From Aphanothece cf. minutissima CCALA 015 (GTDB lineage Bacteria > Cyanobacteriota > Cyanobacteriia > PCC-6307 > Cyanobiaceae): a stretch of DNA of 64,000 bases. The position numbers and the translations under genes are program-made. Below the pieces are notes generated by a model that did no database searches, was not told the origin of the DNA, and saw nothing but the letters and a program-made list of their open reading frames with translations. Below, one piece after another: positions 27,122 to 35,608 of the stretch. Within the stretch, counting starts at the first letter, position 1. Each line of letters starts with the position of its first letter. The DNA is taken from positions 186,001 through 250,000 of the forward strand of contig PVWP01000003.1 in assembly GCA_003003925.1 (NCBI GenBank), read 5' to 3'.

Positions 27122-27760
27122 ATGTTCACCGGACTGGTGCAGGCCATCGGCAGGCTGGAGCGGAGTCCGGCCGGGGTGCGGGTGCGCACCGACCTCGGCC
27201 CCCTGGCCCTGGGGGACAGCGTCGCCGTTGACGGGGTCTGTCTGACGGTGGCCGAGCGCCTGGCCGATGGCTTCCGGGCCGACGTCAGCGCGGAGACCCT
27301 GGGCCGCAGCACCCTGGCCGAGCGGGCCGCCAGCGGCGGCCGGGTCAATCTGGAACCGGCCCTGCGCCTGGCCGACCGGCTCGGGGGCCACCTGGTCAGC
27401 GGTCACGTCGATGGCCTGGGCGAGATCACCGCCATCGAGCGACAGCCTGGTTCCTGGCGCCTGGAGGTGGCCTGGCTGGATCCGGCCTATGGGCGCTACG
27501 TGTGCGAGAAGGCGAGCGTGGCCCTCGACGGCATCAGCCTCACGGTGGCGGGCTGCGAGCCCGACGGCAGCCGCTTCTGGATCGCGGTGATTCCCACCAC
27601 CTGGACCGGCACCACCCTGGCGGAGCGCCGGGTGGGGGACCGGGTCAATCTGGAGGCCGACCTGCTGGCCAAGTACACCGAGCGGCTGCTGCGGCCGGCG
27701 GCGGCGGCGCCCCAGGCCACCCTCTCCTCCACCTGGCTGGCGGAGCACGGCTGGGGCTAG
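27122..27760 (+). CDS. ribE: Riboflavin synthase, alpha subunit
   Basis: 212 residues made of two lumazine-binding repeats. It begins MFTGLVQAIGRL, then DSVAVDGVCLTV, GGHLVSGHVDGLGEI and, in the second repeat, VALDGISLTVAG and FWIAVIPTT. It converts two 6,7-dimethyl-8-ribityllumazines to riboflavin. The symbol ribC is used in some genomes. It could have its own promoter in the 69-bp gap to DUF151; I see no FMN riboswitch there. Confidence 0.95.
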   Translation: MFTGLVQAIGRLERSPAGVRVRTDLGPLALGDSVAVDGVCLTVAERLADGFRADVSAETLGRSTLAERAASGGRVNLEPALRLADRLGGHLVSGHVDGLGEITAIERQPGSWRLEVAWLDPAYGRYVCEKASVALDGISLTVAGCEPDGSRFWIAVIPTTWTGTTLAERRVGDRVNLEADLLAKYTERLLRPAAAAPQATLSSTWLAEHGWG

Positions 27761-27763
27761 GCC

Positions 27764-27779
27764 GCCGGCGCTTGCCGGC
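27764..27779 (+). terminator. Short hairpin after ribE
   Basis: GCCGGC-GCTT-GCCGGC, a perfect 6-bp stem four bases after the ribE stop. No T run follows, so the terminator role is uncertain. Confidence 0.3.
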
Positions 27780-27876
27780 CGGGGCCCATCCGCTGCGGCC
27801 CTCCCTCAGGGGTGCTGCAACACATCAAGCGCCGTTGTCAGTGGCGGGCTGTCTTGTCACGCTGGCGACAGCGCGA

Positions 27877-28476
27877 ATGGCGATGATGCTCTCTCCAGAT
27901 GCCCCCTCCTCCCGTCAGGCCATGGGGACGGCCCTGCGCGCCTTCACCCTGGCCGAAGGGGTGATGCTGATCGTGCTGGGGGTGCTGGCCCTGGTCTTTC
28001 CCGTGCTGGCCTCCAAGTGGGTCACCGCCGTGGTGGCCATCGCCTTCCTGGTGGGGGGGCTGGTGGGCTGGATCAGTTCCCTGCTGCGCTCCCCGGGCCT
28101 GAGCCGGGCGATCACCTTCTGGCGCCTGGTGACCTCCACCCTGTTCCTGGTGCTGGGGGTGTGGATGATCCAGCAGATGGCGGCCGGTCCGGCGGCGGCG
28201 GCCATCCCGATGGCGGGCCTGGCCCTGGCCATCGGCGTGGTGTTCGTGGTGGAGGGGATGGTGGAGGTCCTGGTGGCGACCTCCCACCGTCACATCCCCG
28301 GCTGGCGCTGGGGACTGCTGAACGGCCTGGTCACCCTTGCCCTGGGGCTGCTGATCCTCACCATGAAGTTCTGGAGTCTGCTCTGGGTGGTGGGCACCCT
28401 GGTGGGCATCAGCTTTCTGTTCAGCGGCATCGATCTGCTGCGCTTCAGCGCCAGCTTCCACCCCGAGCAGGACTGA
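27877..28476 (+). CDS. HdeD-like (DUF308) membrane protein
   Basis: 199 residues with six predicted helices in three pairs, e.g. LAEGVMLIVLGVLALVFP, VVAIAFLVGGLVGWI and ALAIGVVFVVEGMVEVLVAT. The repeated LxLG-ALxxP and Gly-rich helix pattern is that of the HdeD acid-resistance membrane protein family, common in cyanobacteria. Function not established. Gap of 116 bp to ribE without an obvious promoter. Confidence 0.8.
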   Translation: MAMMLSPDAPSSRQAMGTALRAFTLAEGVMLIVLGVLALVFPVLASKWVTAVVAIAFLVGGLVGWISSLLRSPGLSRAITFWRLVTSTLFLVLGVWMIQQMAAGPAAAAIPMAGLALAIGVVFVVEGMVEVLVATSHRHIPGWRWGLLNGLVTLALGLLILTMKFWSLLWVVGTLVGISFLFSGIDLLRFSASFHPEQD

Positions 28477-28497
28477 GGGCCGGAACAGGACCGGTGG

Positions 28498-28512
28498 CGC
28501 TGGGGGCCAGCG
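28498..28512. terminator. Possible bidirectional hairpin
   Basis: CGCTGG-GGG-CCAGCG between the HdeD-like gene (+) and cyAbrB (-). A perfect 6-bp stem with a 3-nt loop at a convergent gene boundary; no T run. Confidence 0.3.
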
Positions 28513-28519
28513 GCGGTGC

Positions 28520-28948
28520 TCAGGACGGGCCGTCGGTGCTGGCGCCATCGAGGGGCAGCAGCCAGATCGAACCGGTCTCCTTGTGGATCTCGATGCGGAA
28601 CTCCTGGCCGGGCTCCAGCCCCATGCGCCGGGTGTAGGCCTGGCCGATCAGCAGGTTGCCGTTGCCGTGGACCCGGGTGCGGAACTCGGCCTGGCGCCCC
28701 TTGCCCACCCCGGCCGAGCCGCCGCCGCCGCTGCTCGACGGGGTGGCGTAGCCCTTGGCGGCCACCAGGGCGCGATAGAAGTTCTTCCGCAGCACCCGAC
28801 CGCTCGGACCCACGTAGCCGCAGGCTCGGGCGATCTGCTCCTCGGGCCGGTTGCTGAGGGAACGGGCCCGCTCCAGCAGGGCCTGGCCCTCCAGCATGAC
28901 GGTGCTGGCCGAACGGTCCTCGTTGACTGGTCCTTTCTGGGCACCCAT
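28520..28948 (-). CDS. cyAbrB-type transcriptional regulator
   Basis: 142 residues. The N-terminal cyAbrB-specific region is EGQALLERARSLSNRPEEQI and CGYVGPSGRVLRKNFYRALVAA. The C-terminal swapped-hairpin DNA-binding domain is GNGNLLIGQAYTRRMGLEPG and EFRIEIHK. cyAbrB proteins are global regulators of carbon and nitrogen metabolism in cyanobacteria. It lies 70 bp after ctaE on the same strand, so it may be cotranscribed with the terminal oxidase genes. Confidence 0.9.
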   Translation of the reverse strand: MGAQKGPVNEDRSASTVMLEGQALLERARSLSNRPEEQIARACGYVGPSGRVLRKNFYRALVAAKGYATPSSSGGGGSAGVGKGRQAEFRTRVHGNGNLLIGQAYTRRMGLEPGQEFRIEIHKETGSIWLLPLDGASTDGPS

Positions 28949-29018
28949 CAGCCGGTCCGACGGAGACGTCTTGATTGATTGTGCCGATGATTGTGGTGAT
29001 CGGGCAACAGTCAGCGAA

Positions 29019-29627
29019 TCAGAGCAGGTAAAGAATCCCGTAAAGCACCACCCAGATGCCGTCGACGAAATGCCAGTAGAGCTCGGCGGCCTCCAGGCCG
29101 AAGGGGGTGGTGCTGGTGACGCGGCCGCCGTTGCGGGTCTGCACCCAGACCAGCAGGATGCAGATCACCCCCAGGGTGACGTGCAGGCCGTGGAAGCCCG
29201 TCAGGGCATAGAAGGTGCTGGCGAAGAGGTTGTCGGTGAGGCCGAAGGGAAGGGTGAAGTACTCCACCATCTGGCCGGCCAGAAACGCCGCCCCCAGGGC
29301 TGCGGTGAGCAGCAGCCAGTTCCGGCAGGGCCCCATCCGCCCCAGCAGCAGATTGCGGCCGGAGCGATGGAAGGTGTAGCTGCTCACCAGCAGCAGCATG
29401 GTGTTGATCGATGGCAGCAGCAGTTCCAGCTCGTAGGTGGAGCCCGCCGGCAGGGGATTGACCGCCCGGAAGGTGAGATAGGCGGCGAAGAAGCCGGCGA
29501 AGGTCATGCCGTCGGCCACCAGGAAGGTGGCCAGGCCGAAGAGCCGCAGGTCGGCATGGCCGCCGTGGGCCTCGGCGGCGGCCGCTTCGGCGGCGGTGGC
29601 GCTGCTGCTGGTGGCGAGGCTGGTCAT
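29019..29627 (-). CDS. ctaE: Cytochrome c oxidase subunit III
   Basis: 202 residues, about five transmembrane helices. LRLFGLATFLVADGMTFAGF opens the core; YALTGFHGLHVTLGVICILL and ELYWHFVDGIWVVLYGILYL close it, matching the usual subunit III ending. It stabilises subunit I. It is third in the leftward ctaC-ctaD-ctaE series, 49 bp after ctaD. Confidence 0.95.
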   Translation of the reverse strand: MTSLATSSSATAAEAAAAEAHGGHADLRLFGLATFLVADGMTFAGFFAAYLTFRAVNPLPAGSTYELELLLPSINTMLLLVSSYTFHRSGRNLLLGRMGPCRNWLLLTAALGAAFLAGQMVEYFTLPFGLTDNLFASTFYALTGFHGLHVTLGVICILLVWVQTRNGGRVTSTTPFGLEAAELYWHFVDGIWVVLYGILYLL

Positions 29628-29676
29628 GGGCGGGCCGACGGGGGAAGGGGAGGTGGGGACGGCAGGGCGGAGACGG

Positions 29677-31344
29677 TCAGCGGCGGCCAGCGCCCGTCCA
29701 GAGGTCGCGGCCGGTGGCGGCCTCGAGGCTCAGGGTGTCCTCGTCGACGCCGTAACCGTAGGGGTGCTGCACCAGAGGCGCCTCACCGACCCAGTTCTCC
29801 ACCGGCGGCGGTGAAGAGGTGAGCCATTCCGGGGTGAGAGCATTCCAGGGGTTGTCGCCGGCTTCGCGGCCGCGGAAGGCGCTCACGATCACGTTGTAGA
29901 GGAACGGCAGGCTGCTGACCGCCATCAGCAGGGCGCCCACACTGCTGATCTGGTTGAGGGTGGTGAAGCTGGGGTCGTACTCCGCCACCCGCCGCGGCAT
30001 GCCGTTGAGGCCCAGCCAGTGCTGGGGGGCGAAACAGAGGTTGAAGCCCACGAAGGTGAGCAGGAAATGCAGCCGGCCCAGATCCTCATCCAGCATCCTG
30101 CCGGTGAACTTCGGATACCAGTGGTAGACCGAGGCGAAGATCACGAACACCGTGCCGCCGTAGACGATGTAGTGGAAGTGGCCCACGACGAAATAGGTGT
30201 CGTGGACGTGGATGTCGAAGGGAACCTGGGCCAGGGCGACACCGGTGATGCCGCCGAAGACGAAATTGACGATGAAGGCGCAGGAAAACAGCATGGCGCT
30301 GTTGAGGGCCAGCTTGCCGCCCCAGAGGGTGGCCAGCCAGTTGAAGAATTTGATGCCGGTGGGAACGGCGATGAAGGAGGTGGCGATCGTGAAGAACAGG
30401 CGCATCCAGGGGGGGGTGCCGCTGGTGAACATGTGGTGGGCCCAGACCACCAGGCCCAGCACCACGATCGCCAGGATCGAATACACCATGGTGGTGTAGC
30501 CGAAGAGGGGCTTGCGGGAGTGGATCGGCAGGATCTCACTCACCAGGCCGAAGGCCGGCAGCACCATGATGTACACGGCCGGGTGGGAATAGAACCAGAA
30601 GAGGTGCTGGTAGACCACCACGTTCCCGCCCATGGCGGGGTTGAAGAAGCCCGTGTGGGCGACGATGTCGAAGCTCAGCAGCAGCAGGGTGCCGGCCAGG
30701 ACGGGGGTGGAGAGCACCACCAGGATGCTGGTGCCGAGCATCGCCCAGCAGTACATGGGCAGCTGCATCAGCTTCAGGCCGGGGCGGCGCAGCTTCAGCA
30801 CGGTGGCGATGAAGTTGATGCCGCCGAAGATCGAGCTGCCCCCCAGAAGCAGCACACTGACGATCCAGACGACCTGGCCCAGGGCCGGCGTGGTGATGCT
30901 CAGGGGTGGGTAGGCCGTCCAGCCGGACTGGGCCGCCCCGGTGATGAAGTAGCTGCCGATCAGCAGGATCCCCGCCGGCGGAATCATCCAGAAGGCCACG
31001 GCATTGAGCCTGGGGAAGGCCATGTCCCTGGCGCCCACATAAAAGGGAATCAGGTAGTTGCCGAAGGCACCGTTCACCACCGGCACGATCCACAGGAAGA
31101 TCATCACCGTGCCGTGGAGGGTGAGCACTTCGTTGTAGGTTTCGCGGCTGACGAAATCCGAGATCGGGCTGGCCAGCTCGGCGCGGATCACGCCGGCCAG
31201 GGCGCCGCCGATGAAATAGAAGAGGAAGCCGGTCACCAGGTACTGCAGCCCGATCACCTTATGATCCAGGCTGAAACTGAAGTAGCGCAGCCAGCCCTGG
31301 GGCTGGAGGCTCTCCTGGAAGTCGTTGGGGGAGGCGACGGTCAT
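29677..31344 (-). CDS. ctaD: Cytochrome c oxidase subunit I (aa3 type)
   Basis: 555 residues, 12 transmembrane helices. Binds haem a, haem a3 and CuB; reduces O2 to water and pumps protons. Visible motifs are WFYSHPAVYIMVLPAFG (CuB His plus the Tyr-Ser variant that replaces the D-channel glutamate in A2-type oxidases), VWAHHMFTSG (two CuB His) and GHFHYIVYGGTVF (haem ligands). ATG at 31344 gives MTVASPNDFQ. It is the respiratory terminal oxidase shared by plasma and thylakoid membranes. Confidence 0.97.
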   Translation of the reverse strand: MTVASPNDFQESLQPQGWLRYFSFSLDHKVIGLQYLVTGFLFYFIGGALAGVIRAELASPISDFVSRETYNEVLTLHGTVMIFLWIVPVVNGAFGNYLIPFYVGARDMAFPRLNAVAFWMIPPAGILLIGSYFITGAAQSGWTAYPPLSITTPALGQVVWIVSVLLLGGSSIFGGINFIATVLKLRRPGLKLMQLPMYCWAMLGTSILVVLSTPVLAGTLLLLSFDIVAHTGFFNPAMGGNVVVYQHLFWFYSHPAVYIMVLPAFGLVSEILPIHSRKPLFGYTTMVYSILAIVVLGLVVWAHHMFTSGTPPWMRLFFTIATSFIAVPTGIKFFNWLATLWGGKLALNSAMLFSCAFIVNFVFGGITGVALAQVPFDIHVHDTYFVVGHFHYIVYGGTVFVIFASVYHWYPKFTGRMLDEDLGRLHFLLTFVGFNLCFAPQHWLGLNGMPRRVAEYDPSFTTLNQISSVGALLMAVSSLPFLYNVIVSAFRGREAGDNPWNALTPEWLTSSPPPVENWVGEAPLVQHPYGYGVDEDTLSLEAATGRDLWTGAGRR

Positions 31345-31386
31345 CGGGCGATGGGTGCGGGCGGTGTCGGGTTCAGGGTCGGGATG

Positions 31387-32280
31387 TCAGGCGGTGGGGT
31401 GGCCCGCGGCGCTGGCCACCGTGGCGGCGACGGGACTGTTCTTCTGCAGCCAGGCGTCGTAGGCATCCGGCTCGTGCACCACCACGGTGGAGCGCATGCC
31501 GCCGTGGTAAGGCCCGCAGAGCTCGGCGCAGATGATCGGGTAGCTGCCCGCCTTGGTGGGGGTGAAGGTGAGCACGGTGGGCTGGCCAGGGATCACGTCC
31601 TGCTTGAGCCGGAACTGGGGCACCCAGAAGGCGTGGATCACGTCGTTGGCCTTCATGCGCAGCTCCACCGGCCGGCCGTTGGGCACATGCAGCTCACCGC
31701 TGATGATGTCGCCTTCCGGGTAATGGAAGATGAAGGCGAACTGCATCGCCGTCACCTCCACCGGCAGGACATTGGTTTCCCCGGCCGCCGTGCCGATGCC
31801 GCCCCAGACCCGGGGGGCCTTCAGGGGATCCGTGGCAGCGAGGGAGGGGTCCGCCGCGGTGACGGACGCCTCCATCGTTTCCATCGCCGGCATCCGGTGC
31901 ATGGCGGAGTGGTCGTTGAGGCTGCTCATGCCCCCCATGCGCTCGTAGATGTCGTAGCTGTAGATGCCGACGAACAGCACCACGACCGCGGGGATCGCCG
32001 TCCAGACGATCTCAAGCAGGAGATTTCCCTCGATCGCCAGGCCGTCGGTGTGGTCGCCGCTGCGGCGGCGGAAGCGCACCAGGCTGAACACCACGAGGCC
32101 GACGATGCCCAGGAACAGGATCGTGCCGATGCTGAACAGCACCCGGAACAGGGAGTCGTAGACAGGCGCGTTGGCGCTGGCGTCCAGAGGCAGAAGGTTG
32201 ACGTTGGTCCCCACCCACAGGCCGGTGAGCACGAGTGCCATGCCCACCAGCAGGGTGACCAGGGAAGAGGGAATGGGCAC
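31387..32280 (-). CDS. ctaC: Cytochrome c oxidase subunit II
   Basis: 297 residues. Two N-terminal membrane helices (LVTLLVGMALVLTGLWVG; FSIGTILFLGIVGLVVFSL), then a periplasmic/lumenal cupredoxin domain. CuA ligands Cys251, Glu253, Cys255, His259 and Met262 are all present in CAELCGPYHGGM; the remaining His is in VIHAFWVPQF. It accepts electrons from cytochrome c6 or plastocyanin. First gene of the leftward oxidase operon; its upstream gap contains copy 1 of the duplicated regulatory cassette. Confidence 0.96.
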   Translation of the reverse strand: MPIPSSLVTLLVGMALVLTGLWVGTNVNLLPLDASANAPVYDSLFRVLFSIGTILFLGIVGLVVFSLVRFRRRSGDHTDGLAIEGNLLLEIVWTAIPAVVVLFVGIYSYDIYERMGGMSSLNDHSAMHRMPAMETMEASVTAADPSLAATDPLKAPRVWGGIGTAAGETNVLPVEVTAMQFAFIFHYPEGDIISGELHVPNGRPVELRMKANDVIHAFWVPQFRLKQDVIPGQPTVLTFTPTKAGSYPIICAELCGPYHGGMRSTVVVHEPDAYDAWLQKNSPVAATVASAAGHPTA

Positions 32281-32614
32281 AGCGACGGCGGGGGACGGCG
32301 TTTCGGGAGGGTGGAAGCCCTGGGGCCAGCACTCCTAGGGCCAACAGCTTATGGACGGCCGTTCGCGCGCCGCGCGTTCGTTGTAACCAGAGAAGCAATT
32401 TCGTAGAAATTTCACATTCACAGCGGACGATGTGCTGATTCGCACATCTTTCAACGCCGCCAACTTCCCTGGCTTTCAAGCCGCCCGCCCGGGCCCGGGC
32501 CGGCGGCCACTGCGACCATGGAGCGCACCCACGCCCGGCTGCGGTGCGAGCGGCCGCCGGAAGGCCGACATTCCGGGGGCCCCACGCCCCTGGCCGTCCT
32601 TGAGCGGAGCTGCG
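32281..32614. promoter_or_regulatory. Divergent intergenic region between ctaC and the channel-like gene
   Basis: 334 bp without a supported gene. It holds cassette copy 1 (32358-32454). The rest is GC-rich: left of the cassette is the ctaC leader, and right of it (32455-32614) is a 160-bp leader for the channel-like gene with a GC-rich stretch at about 32480-32510. No small gene or riboswitch was recognised. Confidence 0.7.
32358..32454 (+). repeat. Duplicated regulatory cassette, copy 1
   Basis: Its core 32376-32454 (79 bp) matches 33501-33579 with only four mismatches; similarity fades out about 20 bp further upstream and some bases downstream. It contains two dyads. AATTTC-GTA-GAAATT (32397-32411) is a perfect palindrome with a 3-bp centre. 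GATGTGC-TGATTC-GCACATC (32429-32448) has perfect 7-bp arms. The latter is close to the CRP-family consensus TGTGA-N6-TCACA. It lies between ctaC and the channel-like gene, so it can serve either direction. Confidence 0.85.
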
Positions 32615-33388
32615 ATGCCCTTCACCCACGAGCAGATCCAGAGGCTCCGCCACCGCCATCGCGGCTACATCCTCACCCTCGCCAGCGAGGTGCTGCTGAT
32701 CCTGCTGCTGCCGTTCTGCCAGTCGCACGCCTGGCTGCTCTCGCTGCTGCTGATCGGCCTGGCGGTGGTGCTCATCACCACGGTGACGCGCTACTCGCCC
32801 CTGATCAGCACCCGGCCACTGCTGTACGGGCTCGGGGGCCTGGCGCTCGCCCTGGAGGGGGTGTGGCATCTGGCCCTGGCCTTCGATCCACCGCTGGGGC
32901 GCCTGGTCACGGTGCCCCATGTGATCGCCTGGCTCCTGTTCTTCCTGGTGGCTCTGGTCCGCAAGGTGAAGACCCTGGTCCGTGAGCCCTTCGTGACGCT
33001 GGCCGTGGTGATGGGGGCCACCTCCGGCTATCTGCTGGTGGGCATCGCCGGCGGCGTGATGCTGGTGGCCCTGTGGGTGCTGCACCCGGGCGCCTACGAC
33101 CTCTCCGCCCTGCCGGTGCTTCAGGACCCCAACGCTGACGCCGTGGCGATGGCGCCGGCGCTGATGGCCGCGTCCTTCATGATCCTGACCTCCGTGGGAT
33201 CGGCGGTGCTCCGCAGCAGCGACGTGACCGGGCAGGTGATCACCGTGGTGATCACCATCTCGGGGCAGCTGTACATCGCCATCCTCATTGCCCTGATCCT
33301 GGGCCGCTTCCATCGCAGGCCCGGCAACGGACGGGCCTGGCCGCCGTCCCGGTCCCATCGGGAGGGCCATCCGCCTTCTAGCCGCTGA
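32615..33388 (+). CDS. Ion-channel-like membrane protein with degenerate selectivity filter
   Basis: 257 residues, about six transmembrane helices: VLLILLLPFCQSHAWLLSLL, LLIGLAVVLITTVT, LLYGLGGLALALEGV, VIAWLLFFLVALV and others. The last third resembles the pore module of two-helix potassium channels: FMILTSVGSAVLRSSDVTGQ then ISGQLYIAILIALILG, the usual GQLYLAILIARLVG ending of cyanobacterial channels. However, the filter reads TSVGSA (residues 192-197) instead of T-x-GYG. It sits inside the cytochrome oxidase locus between two copies of a regulatory cassette. Function unknown; K+ selectivity should be lost. Confidence 0.7.
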   Translation: MPFTHEQIQRLRHRHRGYILTLASEVLLILLLPFCQSHAWLLSLLLIGLAVVLITTVTRYSPLISTRPLLYGLGGLALALEGVWHLALAFDPPLGRLVTVPHVIAWLLFFLVALVRKVKTLVREPFVTLAVVMGATSGYLLVGIAGGVMLVALWVLHPGAYDLSALPVLQDPNADAVAMAPALMAASFMILTSVGSAVLRSSDVTGQVITVVITISGQLYIAILIALILGRFHRRPGNGRAWPPSRSHREGHPPSSR

Positions 33389-33440
33389 GCCGGGATCGGT
33401 GGAGGCCCCTCCTCCCCGTGCGTCGGGACGGATCCGGTGT

Positions 33441-33481
33441 CTGCCCCCTGCCGTAGCGGTCATCACCATGGCAGGGGGCAG
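33441..33481. terminator. Strong hairpin between channel-like gene and ctaA
   Basis: CTGCCCCCTGCC (33441-33452) and GGCAGGGGGCAG (33470-33481) form a perfect 12-bp stem with a 17-nt loop, 52 bp after the channel-like gene stop. No T run follows. It could end that transcript or insulate the cassette upstream of ctaA. Confidence 0.5.
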
Positions 33482-33483
33482 GC

Positions 33484-33579
33484 CCGTTCGGGCGCCGTGG
33501 GTTCGTTGTAGCCAGAGAAGCAATTTCGGAGAAATTTCACATTCACTTCGGACGATGTGCTGATTCGCACATCTTTCAA
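33484..33579 (+). repeat. Duplicated regulatory cassette, copy 2
   Basis: Second copy of the cassette, same orientation, ending 37 bp before the ctaA start. AATTTC-GGA-GAAATT lies at 33522-33536 and GATGTGC-TGATTC-GCACATC at 33554-33573. Both dyads are conserved exactly in their arms while bases outside change, which is expected if a protein binds them. Probably the ctaA-ctaB operon control region. Confidence 0.85.
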
Positions 33580-33616
33580 GTCCCGCTAACTTGGGCAACC
33601 GGAAGAGCATTCATTC

Positions 33617-34582
33617 ATGGCCGTGGCGCCGTCCGCGCAACCCCTGCCCCCGCTCCGGTCCGCCGCCGGGGAGAGCTGGCCCGTGCGCCTGGTGCCCGTG
33701 CTCACCGCCCACCTCGTCGTCGCCCTGGTGGCCCTGGTGGCCATCGGCGGCGCCACCCGTGTGATGCAGGCCGGTCTGGCCTGTCCGGACTGGCCCCTCT
33801 GCTACGGCGTGCTCTGGCCGGGCCGCCAGTGGAACCTGCAGGTGTTTCTGGAGTGGTTCCACCGCCTCGACGCCTTCCTGGTGGGCGTGGCCCTGCTGCT
33901 CCTGTTCGCCCTCAGCCTGCGGTTCCGCTCGCGCTTCCCGCTCTGGCTGCCCTGGAGCGCCGGTCTGGCGCTCGGCCTGGTGGCCGTCCAGGGCGGCCTC
34001 GGGGCCCTCACCGTGCTCAGCCAGCTGGCCGCCCCCACCGTCACCCTGCATCTGGCCACGGCCCTCAGCCTGGTGTTGCTGCTGAGCGCCATGCACCAGG
34101 GGCTGGAGCGCCCTGCCGCCGCCTCGGCCGCTCCGGCGGCCGGCGAGCTGCCGCCCTGGTGGTTCCCCCTCCCCGTGCTGGCCGCCCTGCTGGTGGGCGG
34201 CCAGTGCCTGCTGGGCGCGGCCATGGCCAGCCGCTGGGCCGCCCCGCTCTGCCTGCAGGCCGGGGAGGGCTGCCGCTGGCTGCTGCTGCACCGGCAGGGG
34301 GCCTATCCGGCGGCGGTGGCAGTGCTCCTGCTGGCCGCCGCCTCCCTGGCCCTGCCTGCCGGCCTCGGCCGGGCCAGGGGACTGGCTTTCGCCGCCGCCG
34401 GTTTGGTGGTGGTCCAGGTGGTCCTCGGGGTGCTCACCCTGCGTCTCCAGCTCGCCGTCCCTGCCATCACGATCGCCCACCAGCTCACCGCCGCCCTGCT
34501 GGTGGGGGTGCTGGGTGGGCTCTGGGGACTCGCGTTCCCTTCCCCTTCCGTTTCTGTCCGTCCCGAGGTGGCCCATGGTTAG
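33617..34582 (+). CDS. ctaA: Haem A synthase (COX15/CtaA)
   Basis: 321 residues, eight membrane helices in two similar halves. [21 protein letters not shown] is near the N-terminus, and four conserved haem-binding histidines appear in [27 protein letters not shown] and TIAHQLTAA. It hydroxylates the C8 methyl of haem O to form haem A for subunit I. ATG at 33617 follows cassette copy 2. Overlaps ctaB by 8 bp. Confidence 0.94.
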   Translation: MAVAPSAQPLPPLRSAAGESWPVRLVPVLTAHLVVALVALVAIGGATRVMQAGLACPDWPLCYGVLWPGRQWNLQVFLEWFHRLDAFLVGVALLLLFALSLRFRSRFPLWLPWSAGLALGLVAVQGGLGALTVLSQLAAPTVTLHLATALSLVLLLSAMHQGLERPAAASAAPAAGELPPWWFPLPVLAALLVGGQCLLGAAMASRWAAPLCLQAGEGCRWLLLHRQGAYPAAVAVLLLAAASLALPAGLGRARGLAFAAAGLVVVQVVLGVLTLRLQLAVPAITIAHQLTAALLVGVLGGLWGLAFPSPSVSVRPEVAHG

Positions 34583-35570
34583 TGTCAGCGCCGTGGCGTC
34601 CATCGCCGCTCCCTCCGCGCCGGCGGCGATCCGGCCCTCGGTGAAGCTCCCGGCCTGGCTGGAGGTGGCCAAGCCCCGGCTGATTCCCCTGCTGCTCGCC
34701 ACCACGGTGGGCGGCATGGCCCTCACCGCCGCCTGGCCGCTCGACCCGGTGCGCCTGCTCTGCACCCTGGTGGGCGGTTCGATGGCCTCGGCCGCCGCCG
34801 GGGTCCTCAACTGCCTCTGGGAGCAGGAACTCGACGGCCGCATGCAGCGCACCAGCCGCCGTGCCCTGCCCTCGGGCCGCCTGGCCCAGCGCCAGGCCTT
34901 CGGCCTCGCGGTGGCCCTCACCGTTGGCTCGGTGCTGGTGCTCGTCCTGGGGGTCAACGCCCTGGCCGCCTCCCTGGCCCTGCTGGGGCTGTGCAGCTAC
35001 GTGCTGCTCTACACGGCCCTGCTCAAGCCCCGCACCACCCAGAACATCGTCATCGGCGGCATGGCCGGGGCGATCCCGCCCCTGGTGGGCGCGGCGGCCG
35101 CCACCGGCCACCTGGGCTGGAGCAGCTGGTGGCTGTTCAGCCTGGTGATGGTCTGGACCCCGGCCCATTTCTGGGCCCTGGCCCTGCTGCTGCACGAGGA
35201 CTACCGCTCCGTGGGCATTCCGATGCTGCCGGTGGTGAAGGGGCTGACGGTCACGGCCCGGGCCATCGGCCGCTACAGCTGGGCCACGGTGGCCCTGAGC
35301 CTGGCCGGGGTGGTCGCCCTCCCCAGCGGCGGCTGGCTCTACGGCCTGCTGGTGCTCCCCTTCAACGCCCGGCTCCTGCAGCTAAGCACCAGCCTGTCGG
35401 AGGACCCCGGCGATCCCCGCCGGGCCCGCAGCCTGTTCCGCTGGTCGATCTTCTACCTGTTCGGCATCTGTCTGCTGCTGGTGCTGGCGCGCACGCCCCT
35501 CGCCAGTGCCGTCCACCCGGCCGCCCTGCTGGCCGCCGCCCTCCATCTGGCACCGGCTGCGGCTGCCTAG
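34575..35570 (+). CDS. ctaB: Protohaem IX farnesyltransferase (haem O synthase)
   Basis: 331 residues of the UbiA superfamily with about nine membrane helices. The first prenyl-diphosphate site is [20 protein letters not shown]; the second region is [36 protein letters not shown] is the typical N-terminal helix. It makes haem O from haem B and farnesyl diphosphate, supplying CtaA. An upstream ATG at 34515 lies deep in ctaA; 34575 gives the normal length. Confidence 0.95.
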   Translation: MVSVSAVASIAAPSAPAAIRPSVKLPAWLEVAKPRLIPLLLATTVGGMALTAAWPLDPVRLLCTLVGGSMASAAAGVLNCLWEQELDGRMQRTSRRALPSGRLAQRQAFGLAVALTVGSVLVLVLGVNALAASLALLGLCSYVLLYTALLKPRTTQNIVIGGMAGAIPPLVGAAAATGHLGWSSWWLFSLVMVWTPAHFWALALLLHEDYRSVGIPMLPVVKGLTVTARAIGRYSWATVALSLAGVVALPSGGWLYGLLVLPFNARLLQLSTSLSEDPGDPRRARSLFRWSIFYLFGICLLLVLARTPLASAVHPAALLAAALHLAPAAAA

Positions 35571-35608
35571 ATTGGCCTGGATTCCAGCCCTTCGCGATTG
35601 ATCCCGGC

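Noticed and set aside
30019..32406. A 795-codon plus-strand frame opposite ctaD and ctaC
   Set aside because: It is His/Gln/Gly/Glu-rich without recognisable domains and is antisense to well-conserved oxidase genes.
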